Both the position numbers and the translations under genes were made by a program. 64,000 nucleotides of DNA from Candidatus Scalindua sp. SCAELEC01 (GTDB lineage Bacteria > Planctomycetota > Brocadiia > Brocadiales > Scalinduaceae): assembly GCA_004282745.1 (NCBI GenBank), contig SHMT01000016.1:1-64000 (forward strand), written 5' to 3'. Of this stretch, positions 55,714 through 64,000 are shown in pieces. The notes under the pieces were generated by a model, which saw only the letters and a program-made list of their open reading frames with translations, did not search any database and was not told where the DNA came from. How positions within the stretch are numbered: position 1 is the first letter of the stretch; the number at the start of each line of letters is the position of its first letter.

Positions 55714-57447
55714 CTATCGCTCCACTCCACCCCTCTGTTTCACTTTTAATACTCGAAACCGATTCAGCGTTGCTGCAAATTCATGACACCGAAAGAGAGC
55801 CACATCACCTCTGATTTCCGGTTTCGTGAGACAATCCAAACCCTCTTTATATATCTCTTCCATTACCAACGAACAGATCTCCCGTATACTTCGGTGGCCG
55901 TCAATATAATGGCGAGCAAAATGAATGGCGTAACCAATTGCCCGTAACTGGCTAGGATGTACCAGCTGTTCTACTGCTCCCACCTGAACTTGCTGTTCAC
56001 CGAAACGGAGCAGCGTACGCCCTTCAGGTCTGATATGAATCTGTTTTTTTCCCTTCGAGGGATCCACACTGTTTGGAAGAGGGATACGATGAATTTCTGA
56101 AGGGGGGCTAACATCATGATTATCTGAAACCGGATATCTGTTCACTATTTGACGGGACTCTGCAGTTAAATCATGAGGACGATACTCTATCATACCGATG
56201 ACCAGATCAGCCACAGGAAAGTAGTCACCACTTCCACCCATTACGAGTACCGTCGAAATCCCCTTTTTTTCATAGAGCCCTCTCACATGCTCAATGAAAG
56301 GGGTGATGGGCTCCTTATCTTTGCCAATCAGGGCCCTCATCCGTTCGTCCCGAATCATAAAATTTGTTGCAAGCGTATCTTCGTCCAAGAGAAGCGTATT
56401 TGCACCCACCTCAAGGGCCTCTAAGATATTGGCTGCTTGAGACGTACTTCCGCTGGCATTTGCAGTTGAGAAGAATGTGGTCTCTTGATTAAACGGCAAA
56501 TTAGAGATAAAGGGGTCTATATTGAGGTTTTGTATGCTACGCCCATCCTCTGCCCTAATCTTGACGGCATCGGCATTTGTGACCACAAACTCACGACCAT
56601 CACCAGGAATGTGGTTATAGACCCCGTTTTCCAATGCATGCAACAAGGTAGATTTACCGTGATATCCACCGCCAACTATCAAGGTTACACCCCCGGGAAT
56701 GCCCATACCCGTAATTTTTCCATGGTTTGGTAACATTAAATCAACTTTCAAAGATTGGCAACTTTCAAAGGGAATGAGGCTTTTTGCACTTAACGGTCGT
56801 GAATCAATCCCACTCTCCCTTGGAAGAACGGCATTATCAGCCACAAATCCGATCAGACCTCGGTTTGCCAGGCTATTTCTGATGAACTCGGCATCTTCAA
56901 CGGTCTCAATGTGCTGATAGAGCCTCACTTTCTCCAATCTTTGGTAATACAATGAATCATGAACAATACGAGTGATAACGTCTGAAAATATATGGGCAGC
57001 CGCCTTTCCGGCGATCCTGCGACCGAATGCAGGCAACCCAACAAGAAAACGGGCCTCAATACAATCATCTATAATTACGAGCGAAGAACGTCTCAGGATC
57101 TCCTGTCCCGGTCGATCCATCTCGACAATGCCACTCTTCCCTGAACCCTCTCTCTTATTGTTATATTTTCGAATTGCATGACAGAAACACCTCGACAGGA
57201 AATCGCATAACGCAACACCCCTCTCATCGGTTTTATAGGTGTCCTCAGGAAATTCGGCTACCGCTATCGGCATCCTCACCCTAACCTTACTGGGATTTGC
57301 AAATGGATCTCCCTGTATGTGATCAAACCACAGTTCGTAACCTTCAAATTGATACACGCCTTTAATGGTCTTATAAGCTGGATACGGCTTCCCATCCATG
57401 CTTTTTACTTTTTTTACCAGCTCATCTTCCGTGTAGATCATTGACAC
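55714..57447 (-). CDS. Predicted ABC-class ATPase (PF09818 type)
   Basis: A 577-residue single-domain ABC-like ATPase. N-terminal: KPYPAYKTIKGVYQFEGYEL and FDHIQGDPFANPSKVRVRMP. P-loop: VGGGYHGKSTLLHALENGVY (about 258-277). Walker B-like: GANTLLLDEDTLATNFMIRD. Relatives include bacterial and trypanosome proteins (MRB1590-type) that bind nucleic acid. A role in RNA or DNA handling is inferred, not shown. It is convergent with the DUF4340 gene. Confidence 0.85.
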   Translation of the reverse strand: MSMIYTEDELVKKVKSMDGKPYPAYKTIKGVYQFEGYELWFDHIQGDPFANPSKVRVRMPIAVAEFPEDTYKTDERGVALCDFLSRCFCHAIRKYNNKREGSGKSGIVEMDRPGQEILRRSSLVIIDDCIEARFLVGLPAFGRRIAGKAAAHIFSDVITRIVHDSLYYQRLEKVRLYQHIETVEDAEFIRNSLANRGLIGFVADNAVLPRESGIDSRPLSAKSLIPFESCQSLKVDLMLPNHGKITGMGIPGGVTLIVGGGYHGKSTLLHALENGVYNHIPGDGREFVVTNADAVKIRAEDGRSIQNLNIDPFISNLPFNQETTFFSTANASGSTSQAANILEALEVGANTLLLDEDTLATNFMIRDERMRALIGKDKEPITPFIEHVRGLYEKKGISTVLVMGGSGDYFPVADLVIGMIEYRPHDLTAESRQIVNRYPVSDNHDVSPPSEIHRIPLPNSVDPSKGKKQIHIRPEGRTLLRFGEQQVQVGAVEQLVHPSQLRAIGYAIHFARHYIDGHRSIREICSLVMEEIYKEGLDCLTKPEIRGDVALFRCHEFAATLNRFRVLKVKQRGGVER

Positions 57448-57466
57448 ACCTTTTTCTTTTATCGGG

Positions 57467-57515
57467 CTAAGGGCCCAGGATAAGAATAACTTGTTATTTT
57501 TTCCTGCACCCTAAG
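57467..57515. repeat. Minimal repeat family B, copy B4
   Basis: CTAAGGGCCCAGGATAAGAA, TAACTTG and TTATTTTTTCCTGCACCCTA: the two ends of family B joined directly with no interior. It stands just upstream of the ABC-class ATPase gene. Confidence 0.65.
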
Positions 57516-57575
57516 AACATCCTGTCTGTTTGTATCGCGTAAACAGCCGTTACACTTTCCTTAATTTCAGCTTTC

Positions 57576-57936
57576 TTGGGCAGATGCAAATTCTCCCCTG
57601 TCAACACCGGTGATTATCACACTAAAAAATGTATCCTTGAAGGAAGTCTTACCACCGAAGAGTATACAAATCTTTTCCATCCTGATTGGGAATCGGTAAC
57701 AGATATTCTTGAAGTAACAATGTCTATTGATGCACAGGCCACTGACCTCTATCTGCCTGCCAGTAACGAAGCCATGATGCACAATCTCAAAAGCGGAAAA
57801 ACAGGGAGGAGTTTTTATAGGGGATAATAGAGTCGATCATGTTGCTCCCGAAAGCAAAACGGTATACCTCGAATCCGAGAAAACAATACCCTACGATGTA
57901 CTATCATTCAATGTCGTTGGAATAGGTTACGAGTAG
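57576..57936 (+). pseudogene. Broken FAD-dependent oxidoreductase remnant
   Basis: Two frames in tandem. The first (57576-57827) reads PVNTGDYHTKKCILEGSLTT and has no clear family. In another frame (57808-57936) the sequence gives VFIGDNRVDHVAPESKTVYL and TIPYDVLSFNVVG, which resembles the N-terminal FAD-binding region of NDH-2-type pyridine nucleotide-disulfide oxidoreductases (TIPYDVLSFNVGS). A stop follows at 57934. A frameshift or several mutations have destroyed the gene. Confidence 0.4.
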
Positions 57937-57968
57937 AACAATTTTGTTGACAAAACTTAGGGTAGGAG

Positions 57969-58400
57969 CTATTCCAAGGAAACGGTATCAAGGTCTCTCT
58001 TTGACACGCCTTTCCAGAATCCGAACATTTTGTTTGGTTCTACTTCCTTAACTTCTGTTATCTCCTGGATCTTAATATGGTCTGGATTGGGAGGCCTCCA
58101 GAGCATTACTACGTAATCACCGACCTTACCAATATTCTTTGATGATGCCGTAACGATCTTCTCTTTTGGAAATCCATAGGTGATCAGGGCAATCTCTGCC
58201 TTTTCCCGTAGATCAGCCCTTCCGTGAAGGAAGAGATAGACCTCTTTCTGTGGATCAATTTCAATATCGGTTTTCATCTGTTCCTTTACAACCGTAATAA
58301 TGACAGCAATCGTAACCGTAATAATGCATGCCGTAATCGCAAACTCTCCAGGGCACAACTTCTCTATGTCCCTGAGGATATGTCTTTTTCCATCTGTCAT
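57969..58400 (-). CDS. Hypothetical membrane-anchored protein
   Basis: A 143-residue protein: a charged front (TDGKRHILRDIEKLCPGEF), one strong membrane segment (AITACIITVTIAVIITVV), then a soluble region (YLFLHGRADLREKAEIALIT, YGFPKEKIVTASSKNIGKVG). No family recognised. It stands between the broken oxidoreductase and the tRNA genes. Confidence 0.65.
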   Translation of the reverse strand: MTDGKRHILRDIEKLCPGEFAITACIITVTIAVIITVVKEQMKTDIEIDPQKEVYLFLHGRADLREKAEIALITYGFPKEKIVTASSKNIGKVGDYVVMLWRPPNPDHIKIQEITEVKEVEPNKMFGFWKGVSKRDLDTVSLE

Positions 58401-58635
58401 AATTACACCCCCATTTTATAAGAAAAACCTTCCGGTGAGACAAAAACAGCAAAGGAGTGTAGCGCCTGTTTTTCGAGTAATGGATAGGCTGTGACGTCAG
58501 GCCGGCGTTAACCTTGCAGGAATTAACTTTGGGTCCTGAGACCCTATAAGGGCATGCCTGAAAAAAGGGGCAGTACTATTGGAAAGCGGTAGAAAAATAT
58601 CCAAAAGCCACCTCACATATGCACCACAATTCAAC

Positions 58636-58728
58636 TGGCGGAGAGGCCGGGATTCGAACCCGGGGTCCCACCAACGGCAGGACAATGGGTTAGCAACCCA
58701 CCGCTTTCAGCCGCTCAGCCACCTCTCC
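58636..58728 (-). tRNA. tRNA-Ser, anticodon GCU
   Basis: On the minus strand the acceptor is GGAGAGG paired with CCTCTCC, discriminator G and encoded CCA. The variable arm is long, as in class II tRNAs. The anticodon stem-loop is GGGTTGCTAACCC with GCT at 58692-58694 (plus-strand AGC). The T arm has CGGGTTCGAATCCCG. Length about 93 with CCA. Confidence 0.92.
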
Positions 58729-58809
58729 AAAAGTCTTTCCTACTACGGCGACAATACAAGCTGAGACAGTAGGTCAAAGTTATCGATGTCTCGCAATTGT
58801 CTGTAATTT

Positions 58810-58901
58810 TGGCGGAGGGAGTAGGATTCGAACCCACGGTCCCAATTCCTCAGGACTGCAGTTTTCAAGACTGCCGCCTTCAACCACTCGGCCATCCCTC
58901 C
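58810..58901 (-). tRNA. tRNA-Ser, anticodon UGA
   Basis: On the minus strand the acceptor is GGAGGGA with TCCCTCC, then discriminator G and encoded CCA. The anticodon loop reads CAGTCTTGAAAACTG, anticodon TGA at 58865-58867 (plus-strand TCA). A long variable arm is present (GCAGTCCTGAGGAATTGGGA region). The T loop is GGTTCGAATCC. It is 81 bases from the other tRNA-Ser, and both are likely expressed together. Confidence 0.92.
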
Positions 58902-58917
58902 AAACTATTCATTATGG

Positions 58918-59052
58918 TTAAACGAAAATCACCCATCTAATGCGTTGCTGCAATGATATTTTAGCCTCAAAAACTAAACTACCCATGCACTTCGTGTGTT
59001 CTGGCTACACGCTCGGCAATCACTATATTTGGACGGTTTTGGTTCAACCACC
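58918..59052 (+). repeat. Degenerate repeat family A, copy A7
   Basis: TTAAACGAAAATCACCCATC, TAATGCGTTGCTGCAATGAT at the left are recognisable; the centre differs, with an alternative ending GGACGGTTTTGGTTCAACCA. It lies between the tRNA genes and the bifunctional nuclease gene. Confidence 0.55.
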
Positions 59053-59142
59053 TTGGCTCTTCTTATTTCCAAAATCACGAAAAATGATAAAATTACTCTC
59101 TTTTCTCAGATATTGTGGTAGCAACGGGAATAAATGGGCCAA

Positions 59143-59550
59143 TTACATACTTTCCCACTTGCAGACCTCATCGAGGACTGTTTGGGATACATATATGGGA
59201 GTACTATTCTGCATAGCCAACGCTATCGCATCACTTGGTCTTGAGTCAATCTCTAAATTACTCCCATTTTTGTTTACAATTATTTTTGCGTAGAATGTGT
59301 TATTTTTTAATTCGCTCACCTCAATCCTTAAGATACCACCACACAGTTGCACGATTACGTTTGTAAGCAAGTCGTGTGTGAGAGGTCTTGGTGTAGGGAT
59401 TCCCTTAACGGCTCTATCGATTGCCCACGCCTCATGCAGCCCTATAACGATTGGAAAACTCCTCTGACCATCCTTCTCTTTTAATACAATTATCTGGTGA
59501 TCACTGTTTTCCGAAATCATTATTCTAGATAATTCCATGTGAACCATCAT
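59143..59550 (-). CDS. Bifunctional nuclease family protein (DUF151)
   Basis: A 135-residue protein, typical of the short BFN family: VLKEKDGQRSFPIVIGLHEA, PRPLTHDLL and IDSRPSDAIALAMQNSTPIY. Members have DNase and RNase activity in plants and in Thermotoga; the in vivo role in bacteria is uncertain. It is divergent from uppP, with a good promoter in the intergenic region. Confidence 0.88.
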   Translation of the reverse strand: MMVHMELSRIMISENSDHQIIVLKEKDGQRSFPIVIGLHEAWAIDRAVKGIPTPRPLTHDLLTNVIVQLCGGILRIEVSELKNNTFYAKIIVNKNGSNLEIDSRPSDAIALAMQNSTPIYVSQTVLDEVCKWESM

Positions 59551-59650
59551 ACATTTTCCTCAAAGATCTGATTCTCTCTTTCATAAAAAATTTTAACACA
59601 CCTGGTATCTTTGTCAACATTATTTTGCTATACGTGAGAAGCAAATCCTA

Positions 59651-59679
59651 TTGACACTAAATCGGGAGATTGGTATACT
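59651..59679 (+). promoter_or_regulatory. Sigma70-type promoter of uppP
   Basis: TTGACA at 59651-59656, 17 bases, TATACT at 59674-59679, 50 bases before the uppP start codon. It is the best-looking promoter in the window. Confidence 0.65.
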
Positions 59680-59728
59680 TACTCCCCTCGACATCAATAC
59701 ATTATTATTCTCTTCACTACGCTAACCG

Positions 59729-60550
59729 ATGCTCTTAACGTCTATACTTCTGGGTCTTGTTCAGGGTTTAACAGAGTTCTTGCCAGTGAGCAGCTCTGGC
59801 CATTTGGTCCTCTCGAAAACGTTCTTAGATTTGACTACCCAAGGAGTTATCTGGGAAATATCTCTGCATTTCAGTACCCTTTTAGCGGTCTTTGCGGTTT
59901 TTTATAGAGATATTGCCTTAATGATAAAGGGTGTCTGTATTTCGACAAAAAGAGTATTTTGTGGCGAAAAAATTATTGCTATCTATCGAAGTGAATTTCA
60001 TACACGTCTTTTTATACTCTTAATGATTGGAACCGTACCAACCGCCATTATCGCAATTCTCTTTAAAGACCTCTTTGAGCAATTATTTGGCAAGCCAGTA
60101 CTGGTTGGCTGTATGCTTGTTGTTACCGGTACGATGCTCTGGTTTACGAAGTGGTCGTTTAAAAGCAGGGGAGAGAAAAAAGATTTGGGCATTATCAGGT
60201 CATTGATTGTTGGTACCGTACAAGGACTCGCGATAACGCCGGGTATATCAAGGGCAGGTGCAACAATAGCTGCTGCCACCTTCATGGGCATTGATAGAGA
60301 AACCGCGGCCAGATTTTCCTTCTTACTCTCAATACCTGCAATTCTGGGGGCGATGGCAACGATGCTGAACGATCCAATAGCCCTTGGAAGAGATGAGTTT
60401 TCCTTTCTTTTAATTGGTAGTGCCACTGCTGCAATATCAGGGTATATCTCTTTACGATTTCTCATAAAAATCATCTCGATCGGCAAACTTCACCTCTTTT
60501 CATACTACTGTTGGCCAGTTGGATTGTTTGCTATTTTGTTTTTTCTATGA
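59729..60550 (+). CDS. uppP: Undecaprenyl-diphosphatase (BacA type)
   Basis: A 273-residue membrane protein, eight segments expected. Motifs: GLTEFLPVSSSGHLVL (about 13-28) and TPGISRAGATIAAATFMGI, the two conserved active regions. It dephosphorylates undecaprenyl diphosphate in the plasma membrane, recycling the lipid carrier for peptidoglycan and other envelope polymers. It overlaps the CPBP protease start by an ATGA junction, so both are co-translated. Confidence 0.93.
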   Translation: MLLTSILLGLVQGLTEFLPVSSSGHLVLSKTFLDLTTQGVIWEISLHFSTLLAVFAVFYRDIALMIKGVCISTKRVFCGEKIIAIYRSEFHTRLFILLMIGTVPTAIIAILFKDLFEQLFGKPVLVGCMLVVTGTMLWFTKWSFKSRGEKKDLGIIRSLIVGTVQGLAITPGISRAGATIAAATFMGIDRETAARFSFLLSIPAILGAMATMLNDPIALGRDEFSFLLIGSATAAISGYISLRFLIKIISIGKLHLFSYYCWPVGLFAILFFL

Positions 60551-61248
60551 ATGATTATTTTGTTCGCTCCAAAAATCTCCAAAAAAGTTTTCTTTTTATC
60601 CTGCCCTTGGTAGTCCTTTACGAAATAGGAATAATTCTGTATGGTTCAGAGGTAAAAAATGCTGCAGATGTTTTTGTAAAAAGCCCTTTGACCATTTTTG
60701 GGAAAAATGCAGCTTTGATCTTCAATTCACTGGTAGTCATCTTTTCCTTCTGTTCACTATTTTACCTGGAGAAGAAAAACCTTTTCAATTGCCGCATCTT
60801 TATTCCGATGTTCCTGGAGAGTACGATCTATGCATTTCTTCTCGGTTATGGAGTGCTGTTTTTAGTGTACCGATTCTTACCGTTAGCTTCTACTGGAATT
60901 GATATAAAGAGCATAGCGGGTGGTATTATCATCTCTCTCGGTGCCGGCATATATGAGGAGATATTTTTTCGGCTTCTCCTATTAAGCGGCCTCTGCTTTG
61001 TCTTTATAAAGGTCGGAAAATTGAGTCCCCTTGTGGGGACTCTTTTTGGTATACTGATATCCGCTGCTATTTTTTCTGCAATGCATTATATAGGGGCAAC
61101 GAGCGACTGTTTTTCGCCTCATAGCTTTTTATTCCGTTTTCTGGCGGGCATTATCTTAGCGGTAATCTTCACATTACGAGGGTTAGGTATTGTCGTATAC
61201 ACACATGCTATTTATGATGTTTTAGTAGTAATACGGGCAAACACCTAA
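60547..61248 (+). CDS. CPBP-family intramembrane protease
   Basis: A 233-residue membrane protein from ATG 60547, overlapping the uppP stop by four bases; an ATG at 60511 in uppP is rejected. It has seven or so membrane segments. The CPBP motifs are EEIFFRLLLLSGLC (EExxxR), a His in FSAMHYIGATSD and the final HAIYDVLVV. These proteins are related to Rce1-type prenyl-protein proteases. Target unknown; the uppP link hints at an envelope function. Confidence 0.85.
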   Translation: MNDYFVRSKNLQKSFLFILPLVVLYEIGIILYGSEVKNAADVFVKSPLTIFGKNAALIFNSLVVIFSFCSLFYLEKKNLFNCRIFIPMFLESTIYAFLLGYGVLFLVYRFLPLASTGIDIKSIAGGIIISLGAGIYEEIFFRLLLLSGLCFVFIKVGKLSPLVGTLFGILISAAIFSAMHYIGATSDCFSPHSFLFRFLAGIILAVIFTLRGLGIVVYTHAIYDVLVVIRANT

Positions 61249-61343
61249 AATATTTTGCTTTCTGATTAAGAGTAGGTTTGTGTACGAGTTTATACACAGG
61301 CAGGACGTTTTTGATTTGTGTAATTTGTTACAGGGACTAAGTT

Positions 61344-61961
61344 ATGAAAAATATTGTTGTGGCCATTACAGGAGCTAGTGGAGTTGTCTATGGACAGCGC
61401 CTTGTACAGGTATTGTGCGAAAAGGCGTATGGCATACACCTGATCGTTTCTCGAGCTGCCATAAAAGTGATACACCATGAATTAGGAATTGCGTTAGACC
61501 AGGAAGATTTTAATGTCAGCAAGTTTATTGGTCGGGAAGATGCTCATGTTACCTGCTATAATGTGGATGACATTGCCGCTCAAGTTTCAAGTGGTACCTT
61601 CGAAACGGAAGCGATGATTATTGTACCATGCAGTATGAATACCCTCTGTTCCATTGCGCATGGCATCTCGTCAAATCTTGTTCAGCGTGTCGCGAGCGTC
61701 AACTTAAAGGAAGGCCGGAAATTGGTTGTGGTTCCCCGGGAAACACCCTTAACATCTATACACCTGGAAGGGATGTTGAAATTGTCTCAGGCGCGCGCCT
61801 GCATATTGCCGGCTATGCCAGGCTACTATTCCCACCCGGAAACCATTGAAGACCAAATTGACTTTGTCGTAGGAAAGATCCTTGTTTCCGTTGGCATAGA
61901 GCATCCGCCTTTTAGGGAAAAAGGATATAAAGGGTGGGACTCCTCGGTTCAAATGTGTTGA
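61344..61961 (+). CDS. ubiX: Flavin prenyltransferase UbiX
   Basis: A 205-residue protein with NIVVAITGASGVVYGQRLVQ at the start, MIIVPCSMNTLCSIAHGIS and LVVVPRETPLTSIHLEGML, typical of UbiX/Pad1. It attaches dimethylallyl to FMN to make the cofactor of the UbiD decarboxylases. A UbiD gene is not in the window. The cofactor is needed for quinone or aromatic acid pathways. Transcribed in the same direction as the CPBP gene, 95 bases away. Confidence 0.92.
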   Translation: MKNIVVAITGASGVVYGQRLVQVLCEKAYGIHLIVSRAAIKVIHHELGIALDQEDFNVSKFIGREDAHVTCYNVDDIAAQVSSGTFETEAMIIVPCSMNTLCSIAHGISSNLVQRVASVNLKEGRKLVVVPRETPLTSIHLEGMLKLSQARACILPAMPGYYSHPETIEDQIDFVVGKILVSVGIEHPPFREKGYKGWDSSVQMC

Positions 61962-62050
61962 CAACCTAACGAACTCTCACTACAATCTGAAAAGGACATA
62001 TATTATATTTAATAGAGCCGGTTTAGGCGTGTTCTTTAGAGGAGAATATT

Positions 62051-63130
62051 TTGGAAATTGAACGAGAAAACAGGGAGTATCCCAAAAAGAGAGGGAGAGC
62101 GGGTTTCTGGATTTCAACTTCGCTTGCGATCTTCTTTTTTATGTGTTGCATAGTCTTGTTCTTTTCACTGATGGCCGTTTTTGTCGTAAAGGGGTCACTA
62201 ACTCCAAGTGATGAAGAGCGGGGCACTAAGAAACTTGCGGAAGTGGTTGTTGAAGGTTCAGGGCAAAATAAGATTGTCATAATTCCGATAAAGGGTGTAA
62301 TCACCGCCCAATCAACCAAAAATATACTCATAGAGACACCGAGCCTAATCGAAGTGGTGAAGAAGCAGCTTGAGCAGGCACGTGAAGACAACAGTGTTAA
62401 GGCCATAATCCTTGACATCGATAGTCCCGGTGGCGGAATAACGGCAAGCGATATTATCTACAAAGAGATTTTAGCCTTTAAAGAGAAAACAGAGAAAAAG
62501 GTTATTGTCATCATGAGGGATGTTGCTGCCTCCGGTGCCTATTATATATCGGCTGCTGCGGATAGGATCATTGCTCACCCCACAACCATTACGGGAAGTA
62601 TCGGCGTAATTATGCCTCTGGTTAATTTTGCTGATCTGGCAAAAAAATATGGCGTTGCAGTTACGTCGATTAAGTCGGGAGATATGAAGGACATTGGTTC
62701 ACCTTTTAAGGAGATGTCCGATGAGGAACGGGAGGTCCTGGATAGCATCGTAGATGAAATGTATACCAGATTTTTGCAGATCATTTCCGACGGTAGGAGT
62801 ATGAAGATTGAAGAGGTAAGAGAGCTCGCAGACGGGAGAATTTTTACCGGCAGTCAGGCCGTCGAGAATGGTTTAGTCGATCAATTAGGCTATATCGAGG
62901 ATACCATCTCCGTTGCCAAAGAGATGGCGGGTCTGGAGGAGGCAAAAATTATTAAGTATAAGAGAATGTTTGATCTAGCCGAGCTCTTTGCCGTTACCAT
63001 GAAGAATTTCTCAGGACATCGTAGTATTACGCTTGACCTACATACTATGGCAGGGGAAGACAATTTTCCGAGACTGATGTATATGTGGACTGGATACCAG
63101 CATGATTATAAACAATCAGCATTTAAATAA
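62051..63130 (+). CDS. sppA: Signal peptide peptidase SppA (S49 family), TTG start
   Basis: A 359-residue membrane-bound protease. Start is TTG at 62051 with GGAG six bases before. A membrane segment (STSLAIFFFMCCIVLFFSL) is followed by LDIDSPGGGI, the nucleophile Ser161 in RDVAASGAYYIS and the base Lys213 in SGDMKDIGSP, as in the short B. subtilis-like SppA. It degrades leftover signal peptides in the membrane. The length (short form) agrees with single-domain enzymes. Confidence 0.92.
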   Translation: MEIERENREYPKKRGRAGFWISTSLAIFFFMCCIVLFFSLMAVFVVKGSLTPSDEERGTKKLAEVVVEGSGQNKIVIIPIKGVITAQSTKNILIETPSLIEVVKKQLEQAREDNSVKAIILDIDSPGGGITASDIIYKEILAFKEKTEKKVIVIMRDVAASGAYYISAAADRIIAHPTTITGSIGVIMPLVNFADLAKKYGVAVTSIKSGDMKDIGSPFKEMSDEEREVLDSIVDEMYTRFLQIISDGRSMKIEEVRELADGRIFTGSQAVENGLVDQLGYIEDTISVAKEMAGLEEAKIIKYKRMFDLAELFAVTMKNFSGHRSITLDLHTMAGEDNFPRLMYMWTGYQHDYKQSAFK

Positions 63131-63260
63131 GTATACCCAACCCGGCAGAGTCTGATCACATGAGAATATATTCCGCACTATAATCTCTTATCATCTTGAA
63201 ACGATCCACGCCTCTCCTCAGAGTTTTTGAGTTGGTTGAAAGAAATCAGAGACAGGTAAA

Positions 63261-63303
63261 TAGGGTGCTGGAAAGAATAACTTGTTGTTTCCTGGGCCCA
63301 TAG
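63261..63303. repeat. Minimal repeat family B, copy B5
   Basis: TAGGGTGCTGGAAAGAATAA, then CTTGTTGTTTCCTGGGCCCA: the two ends joined without an interior, like 57467-57515. It stands just downstream of the alcohol dehydrogenase gene. Confidence 0.6.
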
Positions 63304-63309
63304 ATAAAG

Positions 63310-64000
63310 TTAAAAATCGACAACCCCACCGCTAAAGCAGCACTCGAAAATCCTTTTTATCTCTTCCAGAGTCGGTTGCCGCGGATTAGTGCCGGTACAC
63401 GGATCATCCATGGCATTCTGTGTTATGGCATCCAATTTTTCTTCCCAAACCTCAGGATCAACACCATACTCTTTGAAATTACTCTTAATATCCACGCTCT
63501 GCCTGAGATTCTCTATCTCCTTGGCAAAATCCTCGGCAGTTTCCTTGCCCAGAGCTTGGGCCAACAAGCAGTATTTGTCAGTGTTGCGGCTATTAAACCG
63601 GATCACGTTTGGCATAAGGATGGCATTCGCGCAACCATGGGGAACACTGAACATGCCACCAATCTGGTGTGCCATTGAGTGGATAATACCTAAAATAGCG
63701 TTTGAAAATGCCATCCCGCCCAAACAGGATGCATCGTGCATGGCCTGACGGGCCTCAAGGTTATTTCCGTCCTTAAAAGCCAGGGGAAGGTAATCGAAAA
63801 CGATACGGACAGAATCTATGGAAAGAGCGTCTGTGTAAGGTGATGCCAGGCCGGCAACAAAGGCTTCAACGTCGTGGGATAACGCATCCATCCCTGTATT
63901 AGCGGTGATATGGGGGGGCATGCTTTGGCAAAGATTTCCGTCTACTATAGCAATATCAGGGCAGATCTCATAGGAGACTAAGGGGTATTTGGTCCCTTTA
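63310..64000 (-). CDS. Iron-containing alcohol dehydrogenase, C-terminal part
   Basis: The frame runs from the right edge (KYPLVSYEICPDIAIVDGNL, CQSMPPHITANTGMDALSHD) to a stop at 63310, about 229 residues. It contains the class III iron-ADH ligands: HDVEAFV, HSMAHQIGG and PHGCANAILMPNVIRF. An ATG at 63921 is internal to the open frame, so the N-terminal NAD-binding half is outside the window. It would reduce aldehydes or oxidise alcohols with NAD(P). Confidence 0.88.
   Translation of the reverse strand, partial: KGTKYPLVSYEICPDIAIVDGNLCQSMPPHITANTGMDALSHDVEAFVAGLASPYTDALSIDSVRIVFDYLPLAFKDGNNLEARQAMHDASCLGGMAFSNAILGIIHSMAHQIGGMFSVPHGCANAILMPNVIRFNSRNTDKYCLLAQALGKETAEDFAKEIENLRQSVDIKSNFKEYGVDPEVWEEKLDAITQNAMDDPCTGTNPRQPTLEEIKRIFECCFSGGVVDF

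Noticed and set aside
1308-59052. Family A copies as a CRISPR array
   Set aside because: Copies are dispersed, about 140 bases long, in both orientations, without spacers of fixed length.

Overview
The window is an AT-rich bacterial chromosome segment. Several features fit an anaerobic, respiratory, Gram-negative-type bacterium: two exported multiheme or split-Soret-like c-type cytochromes, a Tat-targeted redox protein, Gld-type ABC transporter genes, a 1343-residue DUF3857/transglutaminase protein, and many housekeeping genes in very small operons separated by repeat-rich spacers. This looks most like an anammox planctomycete (Brocadiales), but that assignment is inference; no rRNA or anammox marker gene is present.

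Layout. 1-119: C-terminal end of a probable transposase. 540-5589: tetraheme cytochrome c and the giant DUF3857/transglutaminase protein. 5913-12686: aldo/keto reductase, a secreted unknown, an M50-like membrane protein, an inositol monophosphatase/ROK kinase pair and YajQ. 13518-19172: cysteine-rich secreted protein, LuxR-type regulator with a degenerate receiver, split-Soret-like cytochrome, aconitase. 19689-28247: TldD/TldE, HDOD protein, pseudouridine synthase, transaldolase, DinB, MgtC and a DEAD-box helicase. 29011-30665: a PaeR7I-type restriction endonuclease and its methyltransferase. 30916-35441: MidA-like methyltransferase, RibD and a YyaL-type thioredoxin-domain protein. 35592-43832: an accessory block on the minus strand with unknown proteins, a TPR protein, a putative PD-(D/E)XK protein with a small coiled-coil partner, a helicase-associated protein and an XPB homologue that lacks its first motor domain. 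43894-57447: amidohydrolase lipoprotein, PsiE, cyclic-nucleotide-binding protein, J-domain protein, NAD synthetase, a Gld-like ABC transporter operon and an ABC-ATPase. 57576-64000: a broken oxidoreductase, two tRNA-Ser genes, a bifunctional nuclease, UppP, a CPBP protease, UbiX, SppA and the end of an iron-dependent alcohol dehydrogenase.

The most striking non-coding content is at least four families of short inverted-repeat elements (called A to D here), plus a separate 153-bp element with perfect 17-bp ends. They fill most gaps, touch stop codons and split operons. Family A copies lie in mirrored orientation on both sides of the restriction-modification pair and of the cysteine-rich gene, as if short non-coding elements frame gene cassettes. 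The XPB-like gene with a precise in-frame loss of the ATP-binding domain, beside unknown proteins, is the best candidate for unusual protein biology.
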